64,000 nucleotides of DNA, from the NCBI GenBank assembly GCA_025084515.1, contig JAJAGP010000237.1, positions 372,001-436,000 of the forward strand. Direction: 5' to 3'. Position numbers and translations under genes: made by a program. The DNA is from Ancistrus triradiatus (taxonomy: Eukaryota; Chordata; Actinopteri; Siluriformes; Loricariidae). Below, in pieces: positions 1 through 10,833 of this stretch; position 1 is the first letter of the stretch; every line of letters starts with the position of its first letter. The notes under the pieces were generated by a model, which worked only from the letters and a program-made list of their open reading frames with translations, was not told where the DNA came from and ran no database searches.

Positions 1-129
1 GGACTCCTGACACAAGCATAGCTGCTAAGCTAACTGCAGCCTGTGTTCTGGAGCATTCAACTCCTGGAGCATTCCTCCATTTTGGTTGGCTCTTATAACC
101 TAACCTTTTTAAGGTCCATGGAGACGTAT

Positions 130-402
130 TTGCAGTACGAATACAGTACTGTAGTACTTTAAAAATAATGAAAAACAGATAAAAATAGCGGCGATCTTCT
201 TTGAGGGCTATTGTGAACTTTAATCACTATGTAGTCAAGTTTCGGCTGAAACGAGTCACGTGGCTTCACTCATACAAGTTGAAGCTAGTGCGAGAGTACT
301 GAGCAAATGACGAGAACCAAGACAAATTTTTGTAGTCATAATGGTTCAAGAGCCGAATTTGACGAGTTCCGAGGTGGTCGAGAACCGAGGTACCACTGTA
401 TA
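130..402 (-). mobile_element. DNA transposon terminal fragment
   Basis: The stretch ends on the plus strand with gagaaccgaggtaccactg followed by ta. Its reverse complement opens CAGTGGTACCTCGGTTCTC, a typical terminal-repeat start for fish cut-and-paste elements. No matching second terminus and no transposase were seen, so this is one surviving end. The inner boundary is uncertain. The superfamily (Tc1 or hAT) is not decided. Confidence 0.4.
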
Positions 403-602
403 TGAATGTGAATAGAAATATGTATAAACTGTACATATATATTATACTGGCCAGAGGGTCCTAGGTCTCTGTGCTAATTAGGTAGGGGTTGGGTCTGTGG
501 TCTTGCAATACAGACCTAGGATGCCCCCTTTGTGAGAGCTGTCAAAAAAATATAATTATTCAATCATGATTGCATATTAACATGGTAGTTCCATCAAGAA
601 GC

Positions 603-830
603 AAGTCAAGTCAAGTCCCCCCCCAGATTTAATTTATATAGCGCTTTTTACAATGGAGCATTGTCTCATCAAAGCAACTTTACAAGTTTACATACCTCCT
701 AATAACTACGTCCAATCCCAAATTGAGCAAGCCTAGGGCGACAGTGGCAAGGAAAAACTCCCTAGTTCTAGGAAGAAACCTTGGGAGGACCAAGACTCAA
801 AAAGGGACCCAACCTCCTTGGGCGGCGTAG
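603..830 (-). mobile_element. 5'-truncated L2-type LINE tail
   Basis: This is a minus-strand copy of the 3' untranslated end of the LINE that is nearly complete at 44271-49790. On the plus strand it starts with the direct repeat caagtcaagtcaagtc, which is the LINE 3' tail (TTGAC)n read backwards. It then carries the shared block with tatatagcgctttttacaat, tgtctc and aaagcaactttac, and the later block ggcaaggaaaaactcc. Similarity to the other copies stops near 830, which I take as the 5' truncation point. It has no coding capacity. Confidence 0.75.
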
Positions 831-1387
831 ACTCCATTAGGAGGTGTTGTACACAGAACTCTATGTTTCACTAAATGCGTTGGGCTTTAGGAAACTCCAT
901 GCTGAAATTATCCATGCTGTTTAAACACAGTAAAGGCCATTACATGAAAGTAAAAAAAAGATACAAATCTGCTGATTTATACCTACCCATAATTTGTTTG
1001 GTCTCGCTGTTGTGCCAGAAAGCACCACTGATAAGCAGATAAGAAGGGAGTACCTTTAAGTAAAAAAAAAAGAAATACTGACCACAATATCGTATATTCA
1101 CACTCCCCATTCAAACAATACAACATGATGGTTATAAAGGAATACTTATGTTAGTATTCAGGTAAACTTACCTGAACATTGTGCCTCCTGATGCCTTAGT
1201 GAAGAGTAACAAGCTGGTTTATCATTCAGCTGTTAATGTAGCATAATAGAATAACCATAAAAAGAGTAAAGGTCATTGTTAAGTGACTGCAAATGATCTT
1301 TGGACCTCTTTGAATGATTATCTAGTGCGTTTTTCAATGCATTGTTTTCTAAACACACAAGTGCACATACACTGTATATATGAATAT
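831..1387. other. unique non-coding DNA
   Basis: No coding pattern, RNA gene or recognisable repeat. Short A-runs only. Open frames here are short and overlap each other on both strands, as expected by chance. Confidence 0.5.
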
Positions 1388-1882
1388 ATAAACCAATCAG
1401 CCATAACTTTAAAACCACTGACAGGTGAAAGTAATATTATGATGCTCTGGATGTTAAATTGTTTAAGGAGGTGTTGCGTGTCAAATTTCCAGACCACGTA
1501 CACCCTTTCATGGCAATGATATTCTCTAATGGCAGTGGCTTCTTTCAGCAGTATAGTGTATCCTGCCACACTGCAAAAATTCTTCTGGAATGTTTTGCGG
1601 AACATAAAACAAGTTTCAAACCGTTGTGACATGGCCTTCAAATTCCCCAGATCTCAGTATGATCGAACATCTGCGGTACAAACGAGTCCAATCCATTGAG
1701 ACCCCACCTTGCAACACAGGACTTAAAGGATCTGCTGCTAACGTCGTGGTGCCAAATACTACAGGACTCCTTCAGAGGTATTGTAGAGTTTATGCCTCAA
1801 TGGGTCAGAGCCTTGATCGGCAGGAGGGAGACCTACATAATATTAGGCAGGTGGTTTTAAGGTTATGGCTGATTGGTGTATA
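1388..1882 (+). mobile_element. Tc1 family C, internally deleted copy
   Basis: Both ends are visible: aaccaatcagccataact on the left and the inverted ggctgattggtgta on the right (ending near 1880). Between them lies only the C-terminal third of a Tc1-type transposase: a degenerate catalytic block (cagcagtatagtgtatcc where a QQDNAP-type motif is expected), a degenerate SPDLxPIEHL-like stretch near 1647-1675, and the gacttaaaggatctgctgc block near 1722. The N-terminal and central transposase region is missing. The terminal region is joined directly to gatgctctgg, the same kind of junction as in two other copies (near 21380 and 23870). It would need a transposase in trans to move. Confidence 0.75.
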
Positions 1883-2552
1883 TATCCATTCAACAAATAT
1901 CACTTACCTAGGTGTGTATGAACAAGGCAAACAAACATGTAATACAGATATATAAGCTCTCTTGCTTGTAAACCTCCACAGTCCTCGGCTGATCTCTGAC
2001 ATCATTTATGACACACATTCCTTATGAAAGCTTACATAATTTATGACACACATTTCTTATGAAAACTTGTTGCTATTTAATAGTAACAGACACAAAGTGA
2101 ATACATAGTCAATCCATGCCTGGCTCATTGTAATAGCGAGACAGTTAATGAGATAGGTATACTGTCACATAAAGGCTAGAACTATTGCATCAATGGTCAG
2201 TCTACAGGGAGTTTTTAAAATTTGTGCAACACTGTAAAGTTATAGGCAATTTAGTAATATGACAGTTGGACAACTCTGAGTCAGTGAGTAATTTGATTTC
2301 ATTTAGTCACGTCTCTACAAACTGCTTGCATTCCTTAGATGGGAACATTTGATATCAAGCAGTTATAACTATATTAATGAATGAGTAGCAGTGTAGCACT
2401 GATTACTGCTCTTTCTCTATCTTACTGTGAATCTATATAATATACATTGATGAGCAAAAATATTACAATCACTGACAGATCGAATAACAAGTTTATATAT
2501 ATTTAATTTTCTTGTTACATGTGTGCATGTCAAGGTCTAGATATGCAATACT
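1883..2552. other. unique DNA with 36-bp tandem repeat
   Basis: Mostly unique AT-rich sequence. A unit containing atttatgacacacatt, then cttatgaaa, occurs twice at about 2003-2031 and 2039-2067, a 36-bp tandem duplication. No coding signal. Confidence 0.55.
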
Positions 2553-2826
2553 GGACTGTAAGTGAACATTGTTTCTTGTACTTGACATTGTTGTACTTGT
2601 ACTTGACAAACTGGTAGGCGTAAAGACCTGATCAGTTTTGACAAATGCCAAATCATTCTGGCCAGACCACTGGATCGGAGCATCTCAGAAAAGTAAAGCC
2701 TTTTGGGGTGCTCCCAATCTGCAGTAGTGAGTGCATTCTGACAGTGGTCCAACAATCATCCAACAATCAGTGACAGGGTGTTTGGAAATGGAAAGAAAGA
2801 GACACACAGCCTGCATAGCAGTAGCA

Positions 2827-3017
2827 GGGACTGTGGTAGCCTAGTGGTTAAGGTACTGGACTATGGACTAGAAGGTCCAGGGTACAAAACCCAGCTCTGT
2901 CAGGCTGCCACTGTTGAGTCCTTGAGCAAGGTCCTTAACCCATAATTGCTTGGATTGTAAGACTGTATCAATTGTAAGTCGCTCTGGATAAGGGCGTCTG
3001 CTAAATGACATAAATTT
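2827..3017 (+). repeat. tRNA-derived SINE-A, first of a pair
   Basis: It opens with ggactgtggtagcctagtgg, containing an A-box-like tagcctagtgg. A weak B box follows (ggtacaaaacc, expected ggttcaaatcc). The body has ctgccactgttgagtcc and the 3' tail ctctggataagggcgtctg followed by ctaaatgacataaat. The tRNA-like head plus fixed tail is the usual plan of fish SINEs. It lies inside a Tc1 family C transposase remnant. Confidence 0.8.
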
Positions 3018-3020
3018 TAG

Positions 3021-3214
3021 GGACTGTGGTGGCATAGTGGTTAAGGTACTGGACTATGGACCAGAAGGTCCAGGGTTCAAATCCCACTTCTGCCAAGCTG
3101 CCACTGTTGGGTCCTTGAGCAAAGCCCTTAACCCACAATTGCTTGGATTGTAAGACTGTATCAATTGTAAGTCTATCTGGATAAGGGCGTCTGCTAAATG
3201 CTGTAAATGTAATG
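3021..3214 (+). repeat. tRNA-derived SINE-A, second of a pair
   Basis: A full-length copy directly behind the first. The A-box-like segment tggcatagtgg is at 3030-3040 and a good B box ggttcaaatcc at 3074-3084. The tail gcgtctgctaaatgctgtaa and a short aatgtaa repeat end it. The two copies are separated by only a few bases and both start agggactgtgg, so this is either a dimer or an insertion of one SINE next to the other. Confidence 0.8.
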
Positions 3215-3574
3215 TAAGTAGCTGCAGAGCAGTCAGAGTGCCAGCCATGCTAACCCTTTTCCACTATTGAAAATTTTACAATGGAAAGGTGAGTGTCAGA
3301 ACTGGAGCAGTGTAAGAATATTGTCTGGTCTCATGAGTCCTGTTTGCTTTTGTATCACATGGACGGTAATGTGCGTCATTTAGCTGGTAAGTGTTGGCAC
3401 CAGGATGCCAGACAAGCCAGTGGAGAAAGTATGACACTCTGGGGAATGTTCTGCTGGGAATTCCTGGGTCTGGGCATTCATGTGAACGTCAGTTTGACAC
3501 ATACCACCAACCCAAACATTGTTGCAGACCAGGAGGTCATAATTTTGAGGCTCATCATATGATATAAACTATAT

Positions 3575-3893
3575 AATGCTCAGTGGAGCCAGCTGCCTGA
3601 AACGGCAGAGTCAGAGGGCTTGGGTTCAAACCTAGGTGGGGCTTGCAACGTGAAAGTTGAGAAGTACGTTTATGGAAAAACAATTCTAGGTCCGGTCCCA
3701 AGTCTTGATTAAAAAGGGAGGATTGTATCGGGAAGAGTATTCAGCACCTAACCTGTAATAAGATTTTCATGCGTTAATTGGTCTCTCTCTAAACTGCCCC
3801 AGTGCGAGTGTGTTTGATAAGTGGTGTTGAAACCTTGCACCAGTCATGGATATGGCCAATGCTGACATGACGTTAATAAATAAATAAGTTTGT
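3575..3893 (+). repeat. SINE-B-like repeat, degenerate
   Basis: The head ggcttgggttcaaaccta contains a B-box-like gggttcaaacc. The middle has ggtctctctctaaactgccc and the end gctgacatgacgttaataaa followed by taaataag, which parallels the end of the copy at 43455-43735. A diverged central portion makes the edges approximate. Confidence 0.5.
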
Positions 3894-3894
3894 T

Positions 3895-4303
3895 AGTTTG
3901 GAGCACAAATTACACACGATTATTAGCTTATAACGAGATACTATTCTTGAACATTAAATCTTACAAAACTTTAGGTTATACTGTCTCCATTTTGATGCAC
4001 AGACTGAACCTGTGGTCCATACCACTGCACTAAAGCAAATCAACACGGGTGCTGTGTTTGACACTATTTAAATCCCTGTATGCAAATGGAAATTGATGAA
4101 AGATTATCTGCCCAAGGCATTTTCAGTTGTATCTTTATGTGGTGGATGATTTGACTGTGTGTGTGTTTTAATGTAGGCCTTTTGTCCGATCATGATTTTT
4201 TTTCTCTAATAACAAAAGTAGTTTACTGTGTTTTAAATAAACCATTTTGCGCTGTTAAGTACTTAGAGTATACTATCAAATAAAACATAATATACAGTAC
4301 TGT
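3895..4303. other. unique non-coding DNA
   Basis: AT-rich sequence, no repeat family, coding or RNA signal recognised. Confidence 0.5.
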
Positions 4304-4383
4304 GCAAATGTCTTAGGGCACCATTAGAATAGCATTTGTTTTGTACTGCATGATTGCATTATACAGTATTAATGTGTGTCATA
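4304..4383 (+). mobile_element. solo Tc1-type terminal repeat
   Basis: TA followed by cagtactgtgcaaatgtctt resembles the end of a further Tc1 family. No internal sequence or second end was found, because it is cut off by the Tc1 family A element starting at 4384. Confidence 0.45.
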
Positions 4384-6000
4384 CAGTGGTGTTTGAAAGT
4401 TTATGAACCCTTTAGAATTTTCTATATTTCTGCATAAATATGACCTAAAACATCATCAGATTTTCACACAAGCCCTAAAAGTAGATAAACAGAACCCAGT
4501 TAAACAAATGAGACAAAAATATTATACTTGGACATTTATTTCTTAAGGAAAATGATCCAATATTACATATTAGTGAATGGCAAAAGTATGTGACACCTTT
4601 GCTTTCAGTAATCTTGGTGTGACCCCCCTGTGTCAGCAATAACTGCAATTAACGTTTCCCTGAAAACTGTTGATCATGTCTGCACACCGCTTTAGGAATT
4701 GTAAGCCCATTCCCTCCGTACAGCTCACTCTGATGTTGGTGGGGTTTCCTCACATTAACCTCTGCTCACGTCAGGTTCCTTCCACAACAGTTTTATTGGA
4801 TAAGGAGGTCAGGACGTGACTTGACCATTCCAAACATGAAACTTTATTCTTGCTTTAACCATTCTTTGGTAGAATGACTTGGGTGCTTAGGGTCCGTTGT
4901 CCTTGCTGCATTACCCACCTTCTCTTCAGTTTTCATGGACAGATGTCCTGACATTTTCCTTTAGAAATGCCTCTGATATAATTCAGAGTTCCATTGTTCC
5001 CTCATGATGGCAAGCTTTCCTGTCCCCAGAGGCAGCAAAACAGGCCCGCAAACCATGATACTACCACCCACCATGTGTACAGGGGGATAAGGTTTCTTAT
5101 TGCTGGACTGCATGTTTTTCCTTCTCCAAACATAAAACGCTTTGCTTTTAAAAACCAAAAAGTTCTATTTTGTCTCTCCTTCCACAGAACATTTTTTTCC
5201 AATAGCCTTCTGCTTGTCCACGTGATCTTTAACAAACTGCAGATGAGCACAATATTCTTGTTGGAGAGCAGTGAGCTTCTCCTTGCAACCCTCCTATGCA
5301 CACCATTGTTGTTTCATGGTTTCTTTCTGAAGGTGACTCATGAACATTTACATTAGCCCATGTGAGAGAGGCCTTCAGTTGCTTAGAAGTTACCCTGGGG
5401 TCCTTTGTGACCTCGCCAACTATTACACGCCTTGCTCTTGGAGTGATCTTTGTTGGTCGACCACTCCTGGGGAGGGTAACAATGGTCTTGAATTTCCTTC
5501 ATTTGTACACAATCTGTCAGTCTGTGGATTGGTGGACTCCAAACTCTTTAGAGATGGTTTTGTAACCTTTTCCAGCCGGATGAGCATCAACAACTCTTTT
5601 TTTTGAGGTCCTCAGAAATCTCCTTTGTTTGTGCCATGATACACTTCCACAAACGTGTTGTGAAGAGCAGACTTTGATAGATCCCTGTTCTTTAAATAAA
5701 ACAGGGTGCCCACTCACTCCTGATTGTCATCCCATTGATTGAATGGGATGACTCTAATTTTACCATCAAATTAAGTGATAATCCTAGAGGTTCAGATACT
5801 TTTGCCACTCACTAATATGTAATATTGAATCATTTTCCTTAATAAATAAATGACCAAGTGTAATATTTTGTCTCATTTGTTTAACTGGGTTCTATTTATC
5901 TACTTTTAGGGCTTGTGTAAAAATCTGATGATGTTTTAGGCCATATTTATGCAGAAATATAGAAAATTCTAAAGGGTTCACAAACTTTCAAGCACCACTG
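4384..6000 (-). mobile_element. Tc1 family A transposon, copy 1
   Basis: A complete-ended element of 1617 bp. The left end cagtggtgtttgaaagttta pairs with the right end, which closes with aaactttcaagcaccactg. TA is present on both sides (4382-4383 and 6001-6002), the standard Tc1/mariner target duplication. The terminal similarity extends far inward: the aaaatctgatgatg, aactgggttct and aatattg blocks occur inverted at both ends. The single gene runs on the minus strand. The element is at least as long as a typical Tc1 but coding-defective. Confidence 0.95.
4600..5637 (-). pseudogene. Tc1 family A transposase, dead copy 1
   Basis: Tc1-type DD34E transposase, which cuts and pastes DNA between terminal repeats in the nucleus. 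Translation from an intact ATG (5637-5635) gives MAQTKEISEDLKK, then a paired-type helix-turn-helix (VVDAHPAGKGYKTISKEFG). Frameshifts follow. Recognisable downstream pieces are YVWRR and GGSIMVCGP. The first catalytic site, normally WTDETK, is destroyed by small deletions near 5185. At the Glu position (near 4798-4803) the local codon is AAA (Lys) in NPIKLLW order, with nearby indels. Family length is about 340 residues, and the span fits that. No function remains. Confidence 0.9.
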
Positions 6001-6044
6001 TAGGTTTCAGTATAGAGGCCATATATAATGCAAATGCAAAGTAT

Positions 6045-6290
6045 CCTGTTTTACCTCTGCTTGTCCTGGTTAGGGCTGTGGGGAGGGTTTTTAGCCTAAC
6101 TTGGAATTCACTGGCTTCATGCAGAAGTACACCTTGGACAGAGAACTAGTCCATCAGTTCCATAAACACACCACCCTACCTTTGCGCTGAAAGCTCCACC
6201 TGGCAGTCGTACCCAGGCCCTAAAGAACTGCCATTTCAGGCAGCTGACTCTTGAGTCACAGGAGCTGCTCGAAGCCATATACAGTCTTTG
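6045..6290 (-). repeat. SINE-B-like repeat
   Basis: Read on the minus strand it has agtcagctgcctgaaatggc, close to agctgcctgaaacggc at 3590, then cctgggtacgac, and further on ggaactgatggactagttct, the usual gatgga-type middle of this repeat. Ends are approximate. Confidence 0.5.
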
Positions 6291-6300
6291 CAATCTGTAA

Positions 6301-7311
6301 TCTGTTCTGTTTAAGTAGGAGTATAGATAATGTTATTAATCAACCCTAACTTTATCTGAAAGGCAATTTTATTACTTTAATGTTTATTTTCTAGAGAAAG
6401 ACTTATAATAGCTGGATTTGGTGAACTAGAGGGACTAAGAACCATACGGTCCACACCCACCTCCCACAGAGCTGTGTGGGGGAGATTGAAGACAGATGAG
6501 TGTGCTGTGATCTCACTGCCAAGTACTTGGCCTCATTAGCTTAAGCAGACTCAATAACAGGACAATGTTTACTCAGTAAGTTGGGTAATGGTATTGACTC
6601 AACCTCACCTGTAGGCCTTGTTTACTGGCTGAATGGAAGAACGTTTCAGGGTAGTGACTGAATGGGTTGCCAGCTGTCAGAAATTACATTTTGGAGCTCT
6701 GTTTATAGTAAATCTCAATATGTTATAATCTAAGAATTCAATAATGCTGATCATTAAATGTTATTATAAATATGTACAAGCTAAACTAAGTATACGATTC
6801 ACCTCTCCTGCATCCTAGTTTTTATTTTTACTGTTTATTATGAATATTTTCATTTGTAATAGACAAATAAGAAATTTTTGTATCTTAATTATTAGCAATT
6901 TCAGCATATAATTGCTATGTCCTCTTTAGCTGAACTAAATTAATGGGGTAATCTCAGCTTGGTCAGACACCTGGGAACTGAAGGATCAGACTCACAGGCA
7001 TCACTTTATACTCTTTTTTTATTGTTTCTTACTGACATGCAACCTGCATATGCTTGTAATTAGAGTGGTTTTGATTTTAATGTAGCCTTGGTTCTCTGCA
7101 TCTCTTTGATGTTCAGTGAACAGCAGTCATTAGTATATGGTATTGTACAGTAAATTGTCAGAACTGGTTTGTTATTTTAGAGTAAAACACATCTAAAACA
7201 GTGTGTGTTTAAAGTAGCCACAATAGCTCTTGAGACAGTTTAACATCCTGTAGCAGTGCACCATTACATCTAAAAGTATATACAAAAACAAAATAAGCAA
7301 GTCAAGCTGTG

Positions 7312-7314
<3 letters not shown>
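6301..7314. other. unique non-coding DNA
   Basis: AT-rich unique sequence. No coding exon pattern, RNA gene or known repeat recognised. Confidence 0.5.
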
Positions 7315-7354
<40 letters not shown>

Positions 7355-7356
7355 AT

Positions 7357-7394
<38 letters not shown>
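7315..7394. repeat. (TA)n microsatellite
   Basis: Alternating TA with one interruption (ttataatattatataat), lying five bases from the left end of a Tc1 family B element. Confidence 0.95.
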
Positions 7395-7396
<2 letters not shown>

Positions 7397-7399
7397 ATA

Positions 7400-8845
7400 C
7401 AGTGGGGGCAAAAAAGTATTTAGTCAGCCACTGATTGTGCAAGTTCTCCTACTTGGAAAAATGAGAGAGAGGTCTTGTAATTTTTTCATCATAGGTACAC
7501 TTCAACTATGAGAGACAAATGAAAAAAAAAAATCCAGAAATCACATTGAGGATAAAACCAAATTATTGTAAATCATGGTGGAAAATAAGTATTTGGTCAC
7601 CCACAAACAAGCAAGATTTCTGGCTCTCACAGACCTGTAACGTGGTCTTTTTTTAAGAAGCTCTTCTGGGGGTCCTCCACTCATTACCTGTTATTAACGG
7701 AACCTGTTTGACCTTGTAGTCTGTATAAAAGACACCTGTCCACAGCCTCAAACAGTCAGACTCCAAACACAAGACCCAAAGAGCTGTCGAAGGACACCAG
7801 GACGAAAATTGTAGAGAGAGCTTTGCACCAGGCTGGGAAGAGTGAATCTTACAAATAGGCAAAGCAGGTTGGTGTGGAATAAATCAACTGTGGGGGTGCC
7901 CCCATTGTAAGAAAATGGAAGCCATACAAGACTATTGGTAATGCTCCCCTCGATCCAGGGCCCCAGGCAAGATCTCATCCCGTGGGGTCAAAATGATTTA
8001 TGCGAAACGTGAGCAAAAATACCAGAAACTACAAAACGGAGGGACCTGATGAATGACCTGCAGAGAGCTTGGGAACCAACGTAACAAGAGGCCAAGTGAT
8101 GAAGCACAGTCGGTTGACTTTGTGGGGGGGGTCAAGAGTGGATGGGTGTCACGCAGATTCTGCAGTGCCAAGCGTGTCCCAATGGCTTAAGCCAGTACAA
8201 TGTCCCCAGGCCCGTCTGAAGTTTGCCAGAGAGCATATGGATGGATCCGAGAAGAGGATTGGGAGAATATCATGTGGTCCAGATGAAACCAAAATAGAAC
8301 TTTTTGGTAAAAACTCCAACTTGCCGTGTTTGGAGGAAGAAGAATGGCTGAGTTGCATCCCAAGAACACCATGCATACTGTGAAGCATGGGGGTGGAAAC
8401 ATCATGCTTTGGGGGCTGTTTTTCTGCAAAGGGGACAGGATGACTGATCCGTGTTAAGGGAAGAATGAACAGGGCCATGTATCGTGAGATTTTAAGCCAA
8501 AACCTCCTTCCATCAGTGAGAAGCAATTGAAGATGGAACGTGGGCTGGGTCTTCCAGCATGACAATGATCCCAAACACACCGCTTTCGCGCAACAAAGAG
8601 TGGGCTCCGTAAAAAGCATTTCACGGTCCCTGGAGTGGCCTAGCCAGTCTCCAGACCTCATCCCCATAGAAAATTTGTGGAGGGAGTTCAAAGTTCACGT
8701 TGCCCCAAAACATCACTGCTCTAGAGGAGATCTGCATGGAGGAATGAGCCAACATACCAGCTACAGTGTGTGCAAACCTGCTGAAGACTTACAGGAAACA
8801 TTTGACTTCTGTCATTGCCAAGAAAGGTTACAAAGTATTGAGTTG
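7400..8845 (+). mobile_element. Tc1 family B, copy 1, right end missing
   Basis: The left end cagtgggggcaaaaaagtat follows TA at 7398-7399. The sequence then runs in parallel with the family B copy at 41857-43402 up to the transposase stop near 8841. Beyond that the inverted right terminal repeat seen in the other copy is absent. Instead comes aatttattgaccaatcaata and then tccaggggtgtccaaac, which looks like the end of a different element. The copy cannot be excised as a unit. It is unusually rich in one-base insertions relative to the other copy. Confidence 0.9.
7768..8841 (+). pseudogene. Tc1 family B transposase, frameshifted copy 1
   Basis: DD34E transposase remnant. The start codon present in copy 2 (ATGGCCAAG) is missing here (acacaagacc). 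The N-terminal helix-turn-helix (KELSKDTR-like start, HQAGKSES-like helix) is broken by insertions. Catalytic blocks are all still recognisable: a WSDETK-like site near 8275 with one extra C, FQHDNDPKHTA at about 8552-8584, and PIENLW near 8663. So the Asp-Asp-Glu residues survive while the frame does not. Family length is about 340 residues. It is non-functional as written, unless some indels are sequence errors (see findings). Confidence 0.9.
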
Positions 8846-8921
8846 AACCGAATTTATTGACCAATCAATAAATTATAATTTGTCCAGGGGTGTCCAAACT
8901 TTATCTTAAGACTGTATGTAA
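8846..8921. mobile_element. foreign DNA-transposon end joined to Tc1 B
   Basis: tccaggggtgtccaaacttt is a common closing sequence of other fish DNA transposons and does not belong to family B. It may be the remnant of a second element that replaced the right end. Confidence 0.35.
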
Positions 8922-9515
8922 CAGTATGACATGACACATCAGGTTGTTTTGATAAACTTCCTGTTACTTTAAAATTTTATCAATGGTGTCAATTTCAACA
9001 CAGACAATTGAACCTTATAATTAAAATTATTTTCAAAGTTTGTGTGTCAGGTACTTTGTTTATTTGTTCTTGCAGTAATACAGTATGGTTTTGTTAGGAT
9101 AGCGACCTAAAGTAGAGAGTTATATAGTCTTCTTGAAGATTATAGAATGGTTGTAGTGTTTTTTTGACCTCACTATCATCCAAATGTTTATAAAATGGTG
9201 ATATTTCTTATGTTCTATACAGCTATAACATCCTGGGGTCAAATGGACCTTCGAGAACACAAACACCTATAAATGTGTACAGGACATTGAAAACATTTAT
9301 TATTACTACTACTACTACTACTACTACTACTAATAATAATAATTTTGTTTATATAACGTGTTTATAATGTCCAATGTTGCTTAAATGTATGGTTAAATAT
9401 GGTTTACATAATCACTGAATGCAGAGCAATAAATATTATGTCAGTCATATATTTAAATACACTAAACACTGAATCTGACCCCAAAAGATGACAGGAGGAT
9501 TAAGAGGTTCCAGTA
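8922..9515. repeat. unique DNA with (TAC)n/(TAA)n tract
   Basis: Unique AT-rich sequence holding a trinucleotide tract at 9299-9343: TAC units followed by TAA units. Nothing coding seen. Confidence 0.7.
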
Positions 9516-9890
9516 TATTTTGTGCACGGTTTTGCAGTGGTTAGCACTGTTGCCTCACAGCTACGAGAACCCTGGTCTGATCCCGATCCCGACCCCAGGC
9601 ACTGCCTATGTGGAGTTTGCATGTTCTACCCTGGCTTTACTCCAGGTACTCTGGTTTCCTCCCACATTCCACGTGTGTGTTAGGTTAGTTGGTGTTTCCA
9701 AAGTGCCCCTTATTGTGTGAGTGTGTGTATGAGTGTGTGACTGTATGTTCCCTATCATGGATTGGTGCTCTGTCTAGGGTTGTTCCTGCTTTGCGCCCTG
9801 CGTCACCGGCTATCTACTGGTTTTCCCGCGACCCTGACTAGGATTAAGCGGCTAAGACAATTACTGAATGGATGAATGAATGAAATTTGT
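9516..9890 (+). repeat. SINE-B repeat
   Basis: One of the best copies of this family. The head is gcagtggttagcactgttgc with ctcacagctacgagaaccc. The centre has gtggagtttgcatgttct and ggtttcctcccacattccac, then the g/t-rich block and ctatcatggattggtgctct. The tail is ccgcgaccctgactaggatt, aagcgg and repeated gaatgaatgaa. The modular structure resembles DANA-type fish SINEs, named from memory. Confidence 0.7.
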
Positions 9891-10833
9891 ATTAAAGTAT
9901 TGAAGCCATGTGTATGCTTGTGTATGAAACATTATTTCACAAGCAAAGCGGTTGACAACACTGACGGCTTGGTCACTGTGTAAGTAATAAATCCCTATTA
10001 TAATAACAAACGATATTTCTCCCTTCATTTTTCATGCACAAAAAGGAGTTCAGAGAGATGACGTTCCAGCACTGTGCAGGAACACAGCTGTGATTCCACT
10101 CTGTCCAGACTGATTTCTGCTGAACTCACGCACCTCAGCTCATGACCAGGTGATGGACAAACCTGTGAGACTTGTGCAAGGAACTGATCCATACCTACAC
10201 CAGACCAGGCTGCTTCCAATTATTACAGGCCTGGCATAGCTCTCCTCGCCGTCAGCCACGGAGCTGCTGAGTGACGGACTGTGGGAACAAATGGCCCACG
10301 GCATGGAACTAAATAAAGTGCTACAAAGTATTTATTGGTGCCAGTAATACAGACCTCATGCATGATCGAGCCCCTATGCTCCAGTCTGACTGCTGCCAAA
10401 CACCACTGCAGCAGAGGGGGGTTAGGTTGGGTGTTTTAGAGAGTGCCTGGGTGGAGGGAATTTAAGCAAAATAATTCGCTAATTGATTGCAGACAGTGTA
10501 TCACAAATGCGATTAATTAACAGAAGTGGGTGGCAAAGGAAACTCTCAGTTTAGAGTTTTCATGCTTGTGTCCAAACAATCCATCATGCATCAACTATTT
10601 CATGTAATGCATTTAATTTCCAAACAGGAACATGTCAGACAGATTGTTTTGTCAAAGTGTAACACATGCATGTTGCAGTCGTTTTTAATCAAACTGTATC
10701 CTCTTACTTTAAAGCACAACCATATGAATCTAATATTTTGTTTGCTTGCATAAAAAGTCCTTTATTATTATTGTAATGACACTGTATGTCAGCCGGTTCA
10801 AAGAACAGTGAAGACAGGGACAAAGGAAAGGGA
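9891..10833. other. unique non-coding DNA
   Basis: No repeat family recognised. The 10020-10260 part is more GC-balanced (ccactctgtccagactgatt, gctcatgaccaggtgatgga) and could be conserved non-coding DNA; I cannot test that. Confidence 0.45.

Larger units (their letters stand above)
2553..3560 (+). pseudogene. Tc1 family C transposase remnant, SINE-interrupted
   Basis: Two pieces of one Tc1-type transposase flank a SINE pair. The first piece (2553-2825) matches the N-terminal start of the family (ggcgtaaagacctgat, then ttttgacaaatgcc, then a decayed helix-turn-helix region). The second (3215-3560) resumes at the stretch read as VRVPAMLT, through a segment beginning with WSHES where WSDES is expected, to LWGMFCWEFLGLGIHV and NIVADQ. 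The first catalytic Asp is therefore His in this copy. No C-terminal part with the second Asp or the Glu follows 3560. The gene is dead: internal insertion, missing third, frameshifts and a lost catalytic residue. It supplies the N-terminal region that the deleted family C copies lack. Confidence 0.75.

Noticed and set aside
2827..3214. Possible tRNA genes
   Set aside because: A- and B-box-like segments are present, but no cloverleaf or anticodon arm can be folded, and the tail is that of a SINE.
4994..5606. Plus-strand frames of 60-120 codons
   Set aside because: They are antisense to the Tc1 family A transposase, which reads on the minus strand.
7193..7411. Y/I repeat frames (also near 41692, 49637, 50891, 56964)
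   Set aside because: They are translations of (TA)n microsatellites.
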